In this document: piece by piece, positions 1-5,776 of the stretch
Position numbering within the stretch: the stretch's first letter is position 1
Layout of the letters: each line of letters starts with the position of its first letter
NCBI GenBank assembly: GCA_964395715.1
Contig: CAYNAU010000007.1
Coordinates: 1-9,315 of the forward strand
DNA length: 9,315 nucleotides
Origin: Porticoccus sp964395715
Lineage (GTDB): Bacteria; Pseudomonadota; Gammaproteobacteria; Pseudomonadales; Porticoccaceae
Direction of reading: 5' to 3'
The notes under the pieces: generated by a model
Told to the model about the DNA's origin: nothing
Databases searched by the model: none
What the model saw: the letters and a program-made list of their open reading frames with translations, nothing else
Position numbers and translations under genes: made by a program

Positions 1-110
1 TCGCTATATTCGTGCACTGCCGGGTGCGCCAGGTGATCCTGGATAAAGTCACGCGCATCAATCGCATTGGGCGCCGGGCTGCTGGCAATTTTTTCGCTGC
101 TGTCTGTCAT
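1..110 (-). CDS. 5' end of an unidentified protein, cut by the window edge
   Basis: An ATG at 108-110 opens a reading frame with no stop to the window edge, giving 36 complete residues (begins MTDSSEKIASSPAPNAIDAR, ends HPAVHEYS). A perfect TATAAT lies about 30 nt upstream (141-146), and a weak purine stretch (AGAGA) sits close before the ATG, so this looks like a real gene start. The N-terminus is polar, with no signal peptide or membrane segment. I do not recognise the family. In Pseudomonas relatives the gene beyond queC and tRNA-Lys can be nadA (quinolinate synthase), and the RDFIQDHL stretch faintly resembles the start of some NadA proteins. Too little sequence is present to claim this; the nadA idea is inference from context. 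Confidence 0.55.
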   Translation of the reverse strand, partial: MTDSSEKIASSPAPNAIDARDFIQDHLAHPAVHEYS

Positions 111-140
111 GAGTCTCTGATACTGCCGGGAAAAGGCGGC

Positions 141-146
141 ATTATA
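141..146 (-). promoter_or_regulatory. Sigma-70 -10 box for the left-edge gene
   Basis: The minus strand carries a perfect TATAAT at 141-146, about 30 nt before the ATG at 110. At 16-17 nt spacing the -35 region reads CGGCGA or CCGGCG, a poor match to TTGACA. This may be a promoter leaning on its -10 box or needing an activator. Only the -10 box is well supported. Confidence 0.5.
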
Positions 147-200
147 CCGATCCGTAAGAATTTCGCCGGACTACGCAATCGATAGCCAACGAACGATAGT

Positions 201-233
201 CGAAAATAAGCACCGCGAGTCGGTGGTCTTTCG
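201..233 (-). terminator. Possible weak terminator downstream of tRNA-Lys
   Basis: On the minus strand a 5-bp stem (CACCG/CGGTG, arms 211-215 and 221-225, 5-nt loop) is flanked by a second pairing CGAAA/TTTCG (229-233 and 201-205), with unpaired bases between. The inner stem is followed by CTTATTTTCG. The stem is short and the T-tract interrupted, so termination here is tentative. It is the best candidate in the 111-319 spacer, which holds no gene I can support. Confidence 0.3.
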
Positions 234-286
234 CTTGGTAAATTCTAAGGTCGCGAAACCGTGGCACCGAACTGCCCTGAGCATTG

Positions 287-304
287 TTTTTTTTTGGGGG
301 GGGG
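287..304. repeat. Adjacent homopolymers: nine T then nine G
   Basis: The plus strand reads T9 (287-295) directly followed by G9 (296-304); on the minus strand this is C9A9, starting 15 nt past the CCA end of tRNA-Lys. It is in noncoding DNA. Such tracts slip during replication and are also prone to sequencing error, so their exact lengths should be treated with caution. Confidence 0.85.
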
Positions 305-319
305 ATAATCTTGAGGAAA

Positions 320-395
320 TGGTGGGTCGTGCTGGATTCGAACCAGCGACCAATTGGTTAAAAGCCAACTGCTCTACCAACTGAGCTAACGACCC
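320..395 (-). tRNA. tRNA-Lys, anticodon UUU, CCA encoded
   Basis: The minus strand folds into a standard 76-nt tRNA. The acceptor stem is GGGTCGT pairing with ACGACCC, the D-arm contains AGCTCAGTTGGTAGAGC, and the T-arm contains GGTTCGAATCC. The anticodon loop is CTTTTAA (358-364), with anticodon UUU at 360-362 preceded by U33 and followed by A37, so it reads AAA/AAG lysine codons. The discriminator base is A and the 3' CCA (320-322) is encoded. The gene lies 47 nt after the queC stop. The equivalent tRNA-Lys next to queC in Pseudomonas aeruginosa is a known genomic-island integration site. Here only about 210 nt separate it from the next gene start, and I see no copy of its 3' end, so the site looks empty. 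Confidence 0.97.
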
Positions 396-410
396 TTGGA
401 AGAGGCGCAT

Positions 411-438
411 ATCTTACTTATGGGCAATCAAAAATCAA
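411..438 (-). promoter_or_regulatory. Likely promoter of tRNA-Lys
   Basis: On the minus strand a TTGATT -35 (433-438) is separated by 16 nt from a TAAGAT -10 (411-416). The -10 is followed by a GC-rich stretch (ATGCGCC) resembling the discriminator of stringently controlled stable-RNA promoters. Transcription would start near 404, leaving a short leader before the tRNA at 395. It lies in the 47-nt gap after queC. This is pattern matching by eye. Confidence 0.5.
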
Positions 439-442
439 GTGT

Positions 443-1132
443 TTATTTCGAGAGAATATAACGGGTTGGATCTTCAACCCCGGCCTGTTCAAAACCGATT
501 TTGCGCAACCGGCAACTATCACATTTTCCACAGGCCAATCCCTCTTCCGTGGCCTGATAACAGGATACGGTTTGCGAGTAATCCACACCGGCTTGCATCC
601 CCAATTGAATAATTTCAGCCTTGGTCAGATCAATCAGTGGCTTGTTGATGCGCAAATAGCGACCTTCTACACCAGCCTTGGTAGCAAGATTGGCCATACT
701 CTCAAAAGCCTGGATATATTCCGGCCGACAGTCCGGGTAGCCGGAATAATCCACCGCATTCACACCGATAAAAATATCGCAGGCTTCCAGTACTTCGGCC
801 CAGCCCAGGGCAATCGACAGGAATACTGTATTGCGGGCGGGCACATAGGTGACGGGAATACCGCTGGTCTCTTCTTCCGGTACTAGAATGCTGTCATCGG
901 TGAGTGCGGAGCCGCCAATGGTGCGCAGGTCCAGCTGCACCACTTTGTGCTGTTCTGCACCCAATTGTTCGGAACATCGCTGTGCAGCCGCCAGCTCCGC
1001 ATGGGCCCGCTGCCCGTAATCAAAACTGAGCGTAAAACAACGAAACCCCTGCTGGCGGGCCATCGCGAGTACCGTGGTGGAGTCGAGGCCACCCGACACC
1101 AAAACAACGGCTTTCTTGTCTGTTTCATTCAT
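443..1132 (-). CDS. queC: 7-cyano-7-deazaguanine (preQ0) synthase QueC
   Basis: QueC converts 7-carboxy-7-deazaguanine to preQ0 using ATP and ammonia, in cytoplasmic queuosine biosynthesis. The N-terminus has the PP-loop signature VLVSGGLDS (residues about 10-18), which binds ATP. The C-terminus has the zinc-binding cysteines of the family at C191, C201, C204 and C207 (pattern SC...ACGKCDSC). Length 229 aa is normal. Two starts are possible: a TTG at 1135, directly abutting the queE stop, and an ATG three bases later at 1132. I chose the ATG, which gives MNETDKKAVVLVSGG; only a weak GGGA lies upstream, so the choice rests on codon preference. The gene follows queE in the same operon with a 3-nt gap, and it performs the next pathway step. 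Confidence 0.95.
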   Translation of the reverse strand: MNETDKKAVVLVSGGLDSTTVLAMARQQGFRCFTLSFDYGQRAHAELAAAQRCSEQLGAEQHKVVQLDLRTIGGSALTDDSILVPEEETSGIPVTYVPARNTVFLSIALGWAEVLEACDIFIGVNAVDYSGYPDCRPEYIQAFESMANLATKAGVEGRYLRINKPLIDLTKAEIIQLGMQAGVDYSQTVSCYQATEEGLACGKCDSCRLRKIGFEQAGVEDPTRYILSK

Positions 1133-1135
1133 CAA

Positions 1136-1786
1136 TCAATGTCCCGGGGTATCGTTCCACAGCAGTTTGTGCAGTTGTAACTGGAATCTTACCGGCAGCC
1201 TGTCTTCCAGAATCCACTCTGCCAGCTCTTTTCCCTGTAGTGAACCATGGCTTGGGGAGAACAGGATTTCGTCTACCCGCTCGGTCAGGGACAGCTCGTC
1301 CAGCTTCAACCTCGCCCATTCGTAGTCCTGACGGTCACAGATCACAAATTTTATCTGGTCGGTGGATTGTAACAGCGCGAGGTTGTCATAAAGATTCCGA
1401 TGAGCCTCACCGGAAGCGGGGGTTTTCAGGTCCATGACCTTGACGACGCGGGGATCAACATCCGCAATGGACATCGCTCCGGCCGTCTCCAGTGACACGG
1501 CATAGCCGCGATCGCAAAGTGCCGTCAAAAGCTCTAGACAGGGTTTCTGTGCCAGCGGTTCACCCCCTGTGACACAAACCCGCGGGGTTGAGAAAACTTC
1601 CACTTCATCAAGAATTTGCGCCAGGGTTTTCCTCTCACCGCCATAGAATGCATATTCCGTGTCGCAGTAGTGGCAGCGCAATGGACAACCAGTCAGACGC
1701 ACAAACACCGTTGGCAGGCCAACGGTGGAGGATTCACCCTGCAGGGAGTGAAAAATCTCGGTGATTCTAAGGGATGTCTGTTCCAT
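1136..1786 (-). CDS. queE: 7-carboxy-7-deazaguanine synthase QueE (radical SAM)
   Basis: QueE is a radical SAM enzyme that rearranges 6-carboxytetrahydropterin to 7-carboxy-7-deazaguanine, the substrate of QueC. The 4Fe-4S motif CPLRCHYC (C34, C38, C41) follows the start closely, as in the family, and VCVTGGEPLAQ is the glycine-rich SAM-binding stretch. Length 216 aa is typical. The start MEQTSLRITEIFHSLQGE resembles Pseudomonas-type QueE N-termini, although no clear Shine-Dalgarno precedes it (upstream bases end CGAACTTTC), so initiation may be weak. The 65-nt gap after cpoB holds a possible -10 (TATAAC, 1843-1848) with a poor -35, so queE-queC may have its own promoter or depend on read-through. 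I see no preQ1 riboswitch there. Confidence 0.95.
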   Translation of the reverse strand: MEQTSLRITEIFHSLQGESSTVGLPTVFVRLTGCPLRCHYCDTEYAFYGGERKTLAQILDEVEVFSTPRVCVTGGEPLAQKPCLELLTALCDRGYAVSLETAGAMSIADVDPRVVKVMDLKTPASGEAHRNLYDNLALLQSTDQIKFVICDRQDYEWARLKLDELSLTERVDEILFSPSHGSLQGKELAEWILEDRLPVRFQLQLHKLLWNDTPGH

Positions 1787-1851
1787 GAAAGTTCGACTAC
1801 GCGGCAGAAACCGCGCAGTTTAACGGAAAAAACCGGCAACAGGTTATACAG

Positions 1852-2640
1852 CTAGAAGTTTTCTCTGAGATAGCTCTGCGCTAATTTGGCGGCATTATCA
1901 TTACCCGCAGCAGCTTTCTCAAGCAGAGACTTGGCCTGCGTTTTATCGCCCATCAAGTGATACACCAACCCCAACTTGAACGTGGCATCAGAGGCTTTAC
2001 GGTGTGCCGGGTAACTGGAAATAACGGTGTTGAACGATTGCCGGGCCTGTTCCAGGTTGTTTTGCAGCAGGTAGATTTCACCCAACCAATAATGTGCATT
2101 GGCTGTGTACACACCACTGGGAAACTGTTCAATATGCTGTTTGAACAATGTCGTTGCCTCTGCAGTTTTGCCCGCTTTTAACGCATTGTAAGCGGCAGTG
2201 TAATCAGCCGCCTCGTCACCCGACGCAGGTGCCGGCTTTGCACTTGGGCTGGCGGAAGTCGACGTGGTGGTTGTCGGGGCTGAATTAGCTGCTGGTGTGG
2301 CCTGAGTTGCCGCAGTGCCAGTACTCATCCCGCTGAGACGGCGATCCAGATCCATGTAATCATCCAGCTGACGGGCTTTAAGCTGCTTAATATCATTGCT
2401 CAGTTCCTCGACCATACCACGCAGAGTTCGCACCTCATCCTGAAGTATCTGTAGCTGGTAATGGGTGTCACCCACTGCCGCCGGTGCCACTGGCTGAGGA
2501 GTCGGAGTCACCGGCACTGGAACGGGAATCGGAGGGGGATTATAGGCGGGCTCACTGCCAATTTCGGAGACTGGAGCCGCTGCGTGAAGCGTTAGAGGGA
2601 TGCAGGCAAATAGGAGGGTGCTGGCGATAAAAGCGCGCAT
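1852..2640 (-). CDS. cpoB: Cell division coordinator CpoB (YbgF), periplasmic TPR protein
   Basis: CpoB is a periplasmic protein that, in E. coli, links Tol-Pal-driven outer-membrane constriction to septal peptidoglycan synthesis and contacts TolA. The sequence shows a signal peptide (residues 1-21, hydrophobic core then LHAAA) and a Pro-rich stretch (35-54). A coiled coil for trimer formation follows (about 60-104, beginning HYQLQILQDEVRTLRGM), then a Thr/Ser/Ala/Pro linker (107-140). TPR repeats fill the rest (about 145-260, e.g. AHYWLGEIYLLQNNLEQA). Length 262 aa matches the family. The ATG start has a good SD (CAGGGG, 8 nt upstream). The gene is separated from pal by 149 nt containing two hairpins, so its expression may differ from that of pal. 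It is the last tol-pal gene. Confidence 0.95.
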   Translation of the reverse strand: MRAFIASTLLFACIPLTLHAAAPVSEIGSEPAYNPPPIPVPVPVTPTPQPVAPAAVGDTHYQLQILQDEVRTLRGMVEELSNDIKQLKARQLDDYMDLDRRLSGMSTGTAATQATPAANSAPTTTTSTSASPSAKPAPASGDEAADYTAAYNALKAGKTAEATTLFKQHIEQFPSGVYTANAHYWLGEIYLLQNNLEQARQSFNTVISSYPAHRKASDATFKLGLVYHLMGDKTQAKSLLEKAAAGNDNAAKLAQSYLRENF

Positions 2641-2712
2641 GAGTCATACCCCTGATAAATTAAGCAGACCCTGATATGGACAAGCAGAATGTGCAGAAGT
2701 TGTTATCGAGCA

Positions 2713-2736
2713 AGCTGTCAAAATACCCTGACAGCT
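2713..2736. other. Second hairpin in the pal-cpoB gap
   Basis: Perfect 8-bp inverted repeat: AGCTGTCA at 2713-2720 and TGACAGCT at 2729-2736, with an 8-nt loop. In the minus-strand transcript it follows directly after the TTTT that trails the first hairpin, and no T-run comes after it. It could protect the pal mRNA 3' end or be an operator-like site. Its function is unknown. Confidence 0.6.
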
Positions 2737-2768
2737 AAAAGCGTCCGGCGCGACTACACACCGGACGC
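2737..2768 (-). terminator. Hairpin after pal, probable partial terminator or mRNA 3'-end stabiliser
   Basis: Perfect 8-bp GC-rich stem: GCGTCCGG at 2741-2748 pairs with CCGGACGC at 2761-2768, with a 12-nt loop. On the minus strand it begins 21 nt after the pal stop and is followed by TTTT (2737-2740). The T-tract is short and the loop long, so I expect incomplete termination, which would give more pal than cpoB transcript. It may act with the hairpin at 2713-2736. Confidence 0.5.
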
Positions 2769-2789
2769 CATTCACAAAGCAGTTAGCCT

Positions 2790-3296
2790 TTACTTCATTT
2801 CAACACGACGGTTCAGGGCCCATGAAGCTTCGTTGCTGCCCATGGCAGCCGGGCTTTCTTCGCCGTAGCTAATCACTTCCATAACACTGGCGCTTACACC
2901 TTCCTGAATCAGGAAATCACGAACAGAGTTGGCACGACGTTCACCCAGAGCCATGTTGTACTCACGGGTACCGCGCTCATCCGCATGACCTTCCAGGCGA
3001 ATGTTAACTGCCGGGTGGGCTTTCAACCATTCCGCGTGCAGACGCAGGGCAGCTCGAGCTTCAGCATTCAATACAGCCTTGTCGAACTCAAAGTAGAATA
3101 CACGGGCTACTGCACTGTCAGTGCCCAGTGTGGCGCCACTTACGTCCTGAGTGCTCACGGTACCAGTGGTGACGGATTGGCTCGGCATAGAGGTGGATGC
3201 AGAAGCGTCTTCATCGCTACCAGTGGTGGAACAGCCCGACAACAGCGCCGCCATAAAAGAGATGATTGCGCCATATTTGAGCAGTTGTGTCTTCAT
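2790..3296 (-). CDS. pal: Peptidoglycan-associated lipoprotein Pal
   Basis: Pal is anchored in the outer membrane by its lipidated N-terminus, binds peptidoglycan through an OmpA-like domain, and is the partner of TolB and TolA. The lipobox LLSGC places the lipidated cysteine at residue 22; the next residue is Ser rather than Asp, consistent with export to the outer membrane. A Ser/Thr-rich flexible tether runs from 23 to about 60. The OmpA-like domain occupies about 66-168 and contains the peptidoglycan-binding core GHADERGTREYN (103-114) and the terminal NRRVEMK. Length 168 aa is typical (called OprL in Pseudomonas). The ATG has the best ribosome site in the region (AGGAG, 6 nt spacing), fitting an abundant protein. 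The gene sits 31 nt after tolB and before cpoB. Confidence 0.97.
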   Translation of the reverse strand: MKTQLLKYGAIISFMAALLSGCSTTGSDEDASASTSMPSQSVTTGTVSTQDVSGATLGTDSAVARVFYFEFDKAVLNAEARAALRLHAEWLKAHPAVNIRLEGHADERGTREYNMALGERRANSVRDFLIQEGVSASVMEVISYGEESPAAMGSNEASWALNRRVEMK

Positions 3297-3315
3297 TGTA
3301 ATCTCCTGTAACTAA

Positions 3316-3329
3316 AAACAAGCTTGTTT
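3316..3329. repeat. 14-bp perfect palindrome over the tolB stop
   Basis: AAACAAGCTTGTTT is its own reverse complement and overlaps the tolB stop codon (TAA at 3328-3330). With no natural loop it would form only a weak RNA hairpin. It could be a protein-binding site in front of pal, or chance. Confidence 0.5.
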
Positions 3330-4617
3330 ATTTGGGTGACCAGGCAGGTTCTCGGACATCTCCGAGCCTCGCTGGCAATAAAAATTTCACACCCGCATCC
3401 AGTGAAACAGCCGCCAGTACTCCCTTGTCGCCTTGTTTGGTAGCATACAAAAGCATAGCACCATTAGGGGCAACGGTTGGGGACTCATCCAGATACGTTT
3501 GTGTTAAAACTCGCAGGTCGCCCGTAACCAGATCCTGTGTTGCGATATGAAAGTTGCCATTATCGCGGTGTACCATGACCAAAGTACGCCCATCAGGAGC
3601 AAGTCTTGGTCTGGCGTTGTACGACCCCGCAAAGGTTAAGCGTTCTACCCTCCCACTTGCAATGGCCAGTTTGTAAATTTGTGGTGTACCCCCCCTATCC
3701 GAGGTAAAAATCAGTGATTTTCCGTCCGGAGTCCAGTTTGGCTCGGTATCAATGGCGAAGTGACTGGTTACTCTGCTGAACTGGCGAGTGGTCAGATCAA
3801 AGGTATAAATTTCCGGATTTCCATCTTTGGAAAGAACCAAGGCCAGCTTGCGACCATCCGGGGACCATGAAGGCGCACCGTTCAGTCCTTTGAAATTGGT
3901 CAGCTGTTCGCGGGCACCCGTGGCCAGCCGTTGCCTGAAAATGGCCGGCCTACCGGTTTCAAATGAGACGTAAACCAGTTCACTGGCATCCGGAGACCAG
4001 GCGGGCGACATGATCGGCTGGCGGGACTCAAGCAACATGCGCTCCCGGTGGCCGTCTGCATCAGACACCATCAGGCGAAAATTCATGCTGCCGTCCTTGG
4101 GATAGGCCGTCACATAAGCGACCCGGGTGGAAAAGGCACCAGGGATTCCGGTGATGGCCTCGTAAACCTGGTCGCTGATGTAGTGGGCCATGTCCCTGAA
4201 TTGTGTCGATCCGCCATCCACCACTTTGGTAAAGACCGTGCGTCCGCCAGTGATTTCAACCAGGCTGAAGGTGATCCTGTAACGGCCGGCATTTTCAACC
4301 ACTTGCCCGACCACCAGATACTCGCTGCCGAGAATGCGCCAATCCCGGTAATACACCTCTTTAATAGTGGCGGGAAATGACAACATATTCTGGCGTGGAA
4401 TAGGGCTGAACAGACCGCTGCGCTGCAGATCACTGGACACAATATTGCTGACATCCTCCGGCAATGCCCGCCCAGACTGGGTGATCGGCGGAATGGCTAT
4501 GCGCGTGGGGTTATCCACCCCCTGGGTAATTTCAATGGTGAATTCGGCCGCAGCCGGGGACAGCCAAAACAGCGTGGTCAAGGCAAGGGAAAGAACCAAC
4601 CCTAATTTTTTGCTCAC
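3328..4617 (-). CDS. tolB: Tol-Pal system protein TolB, periplasmic beta-propeller
   Basis: TolB is a soluble periplasmic protein that binds Pal and is released from it by TolA under proton-motive force. A Sec signal peptide spans residues 1-24 (cleavage likely after SPAAA). The mature N-terminus EFTIEITQGVDN corresponds to the TolA-binding segment of E. coli TolB. An N-terminal alpha/beta domain runs to about 160. A beta-propeller of repeated xPxWSPDG blades follows, e.g. SPAWSPDASELVYVS, APSWSPDGRKLALV, EPNWTPDGKSLIFTSDRGG and a closing EPAWSPK. Length 429 aa matches E. coli (430). The start is GTG at 4615-4617, just after the tolA stop, with a GAGG ribosome site 9 nt upstream inside the end of tolA; the pair is probably translationally coupled. 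Confidence 0.97.
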   Translation of the reverse strand: MSKKLGLVLSLALTTLFWLSPAAAEFTIEITQGVDNPTRIAIPPITQSGRALPEDVSNIVSSDLQRSGLFSPIPRQNMLSFPATIKEVYYRDWRILGSEYLVVGQVVENAGRYRITFSLVEITGGRTVFTKVVDGGSTQFRDMAHYISDQVYEAITGIPGAFSTRVAYVTAYPKDGSMNFRLMVSDADGHRERMLLESRQPIMSPAWSPDASELVYVSFETGRPAIFRQRLATGAREQLTNFKGLNGAPSWSPDGRKLALVLSKDGNPEIYTFDLTTRQFSRVTSHFAIDTEPNWTPDGKSLIFTSDRGGTPQIYKLAIASGRVERLTFAGSYNARPRLAPDGRTLVMVHRDNGNFHIATQDLVTGDLRVLTQTYLDESPTVAPNGAMLLYATKQGDKGVLAAVSLDAGVKFLLPARLGDVREPAWSPK

Positions 4618-4629
4618 AGGTTATAACCT
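4618..4629. repeat. 12-bp perfect palindrome at the tolA-tolB junction
   Basis: AGGTTATAACCT is self-complementary. It covers the tolA stop codon (4621-4623), part of the tolB Shine-Dalgarno sequence and the bases up to the tolB GTG. As RNA it could fold into a 4-bp stem with a TATA loop that partly hides the ribosome site until ribosomes finishing tolA open it. That role is inference. Confidence 0.5.
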
Positions 4630-5340
4630 CAAATCATCTGGTCTGAATACCAGGGTCAACCGACGAAAATACTTGTCGAATACCCTGGGATTCTCAATTT
4701 CTTTCAACTTCTCAAAACGGCCCACTTTATGTACCGCCTGCTCGGCAGAGCGGTCAAACGCGGAATTGCCACTGGAACGTACCACACTGACGCTGATGAC
4801 CTGACCTGTGGGAACCAGTTGAACCAGTAGCTCAACCTCCATCTCCCGGCGGGCGCTCGGTGGTCGGCTCCAGTTTGCCGCAATACGCTCAAAAATATAG
4901 TCATGGTAGCTGGCCGCTATCTCTTCTTCATTCGATGCGGCCAGAAACTCTTCTTCCTCTGCCAGCGCGCTGGCCAGTTGCTGTTGCAACTGTTTTTTAT
5001 CCGGCTCCGGTTTTGGTGCCGGCTTGGGTTCCGGTTTCGGCGCCGGCTTGGGCTTCGGCGCTGGTTTTGGTACCGGTTTCGGCGCCGGCTTGGGTTTCGG
5101 TTTAGGCGCCGGCTTTGCTGTCGGCTTGGGTTTCGGTTTGGGCTTGGCGACAGGCTTAGGCTGCGGCTTCGCCTTTTGCTGCAACGTCATCAACTTAGCC
5201 TGTACATATTTGGGTGGTGCCACTTTGCGCTGTTTATGCTCCGGCTCCCAATGCCATACCATCAGCATCACCACGCCGGCATGCAACAGCAGGCTGACCA
5301 GAATGGCGACCGTATATGTGGAAGCTTTGCCCGAAAACAC
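4621..5340 (-). CDS. tolA: TolA, short form with Lys-Pro-rich spacer
   Basis: TolA is anchored in the inner membrane by one helix, spans the periplasm, and passes TolQR energy to TolB-Pal. The transmembrane helix (about 9-29) contains S16 and H20 with the S-x3-H spacing known from E. coli TolA (S18, H22) for contact with TolQR. Residues 56-113 are almost entirely Lys-Pro/Ala-Pro dipeptides. The C-terminal domain (about 140-239) has WSRPPSARR, VQLVPTGQVISVSVVRSSG and FRRLTLVFRPDDLRL, the pattern I associate with Pseudomonas-type TolA. At 239 aa it is much shorter than E. coli TolA (421 aa), and the Lys-Pro spacer resembles TonB. The tolB-pal context and C-terminus argue for TolA. It starts with GTG, 5 nt after tolR; the nearest SD (GGAAG) is about 12 nt away, so initiation may be weak or coupled to tolR. 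Confidence 0.93.
   Translation of the reverse strand: MFSGKASTYTVAILVSLLLHAGVVMLMVWHWEPEHKQRKVAPPKYVQAKLMTLQQKAKPQPKPVAKPKPKPKPTAKPAPKPKPKPAPKPVPKPAPKPKPAPKPEPKPAPKPEPDKKQLQQQLASALAEEEEFLAASNEEEIAASYHDYIFERIAANWSRPPSARREMEVELLVQLVPTGQVISVSVVRSSGNSAFDRSAEQAVHKVGRFEKLKEIENPRVFDKYFRRLTLVFRPDDLRL
5002..5175 (-). repeat. Coding repeat for the TolA Lys-Pro spacer
   Basis: This segment encodes TolA residues 56-113. It is imperfectly repetitive DNA: the plus strand shows recurrent GGCTTGGG, GGTTTCGG and GGCGCCGGC words. The protein is rich in PKP and APKP units with occasional E, V, T or Q. Such DNA can gain or lose units by slippage, so spacer length may vary between strains. It also creates long spurious Gly/Arg-rich plus-strand frames. 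Confidence 0.8.
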
Positions 5341-5345
5341 AGTGG

Positions 5346-5774
5346 TCAGTTTCTTCCAGGCGGCTCTGTCACCAACCCGACCGAAGGTGCCCCGGCTCCC
5401 TGCAGCTGGCTCATGAGCTGCACCACCGTGCCATAATCCACGGCTTTATCACCCCACACCAGTACCGGGGTTTTGGGCTGTACACCCATCACCTTTTTGA
5501 CCTTGTCGACAATCACATCCAGGGATTGCTGCTCATTCTTGCCATTGCCCAGATCCAGGTAATACGTACCATCTGCTTTGACAGAGACGATCAGCGGCTC
5601 CAGATCTTTATCTTCCAGGGGGGCGGAAGGCGCTTGGGGCAACTCCACCTTAACCCCCTGCATCAGCAGCGGTGCGGTGACCATGAAGACAATCAGCAGG
5701 ACCAGCATTACGTCGATGTATGGCACCACATTAATTTCTGCAACCAGGCGGCGTTTTTGCCGGGGACCTTTCAT
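5346..5774 (-). CDS. tolR: TolR, proton channel component of the Tol motor
   Basis: TolR is an inner-membrane protein with one N-terminal helix and a periplasmic domain; with TolQ it forms the proton-driven stator complex (homologous to ExbD/MotB). The motif EINVVPYIDVMLVLLIVFMV contains the key membrane aspartate D21 (D23 in E. coli numbering). The periplasmic domain includes KVELPQAPSAP and PVLVWGDKAVDYGTV. A TTG at 5780 overlaps the tolQ stop, but I chose the ATG at 5774. A GGTGA ribosome site (5781-5785) sits 6 nt before the ATG and would touch the TTG, and the resulting 142 aa equals the E. coli length. The TTG would add two residues and cannot be fully excluded. The gene begins 2 nt after tolQ. 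Confidence 0.95.
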   Translation of the reverse strand: MKGPRQKRRLVAEINVVPYIDVMLVLLIVFMVTAPLLMQGVKVELPQAPSAPLEDKDLEPLIVSVKADGTYYLDLGNGKNEQQSLDVIVDKVKKVMGVQPKTPVLVWGDKAVDYGTVVQLMSQLQGAGAPSVGLVTEPPGRN

Positions 5775-5776
5775 AC

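Noticed and set aside
171..410. A 79-codon minus-strand frame containing LAQLVEQLAFNQLVAGSNP
   Set aside because: This is the well-known false protein obtained by translating a tRNA; it reads straight through tRNA-Lys at 320-395.
1133..1135. TTG as the queC start
   Set aside because: An ATG follows immediately at 1132. The TTG would add only one residue and has no stronger ribosome site, though it cannot be excluded.
1787..1851. A preQ1 riboswitch in front of queE, or a terminator after cpoB
   Set aside because: The 65-nt gap lacks the preQ1 aptamer pattern. The AACC/GGTT stem before TTTTTT (1827-1845) is only 4 bp, too weak to call.
4621..5340. Reading the short Lys-Pro protein as TonB, with TolQ/TolR as ExbB/ExbD
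   Set aside because: It is followed directly by tolB, pal and cpoB and preceded by ybgC, and its C-terminal domain ends in the LVFRPDDLRL-type pattern of Pseudomonas-like TolA.
4903..5436. Gly/Phe- and Arg/Leu-rich plus-strand frames over the tolA repeat
   Set aside because: They are the complementary reading of the Lys-Pro codons of tolA; the repetitive composition keeps them free of stops.
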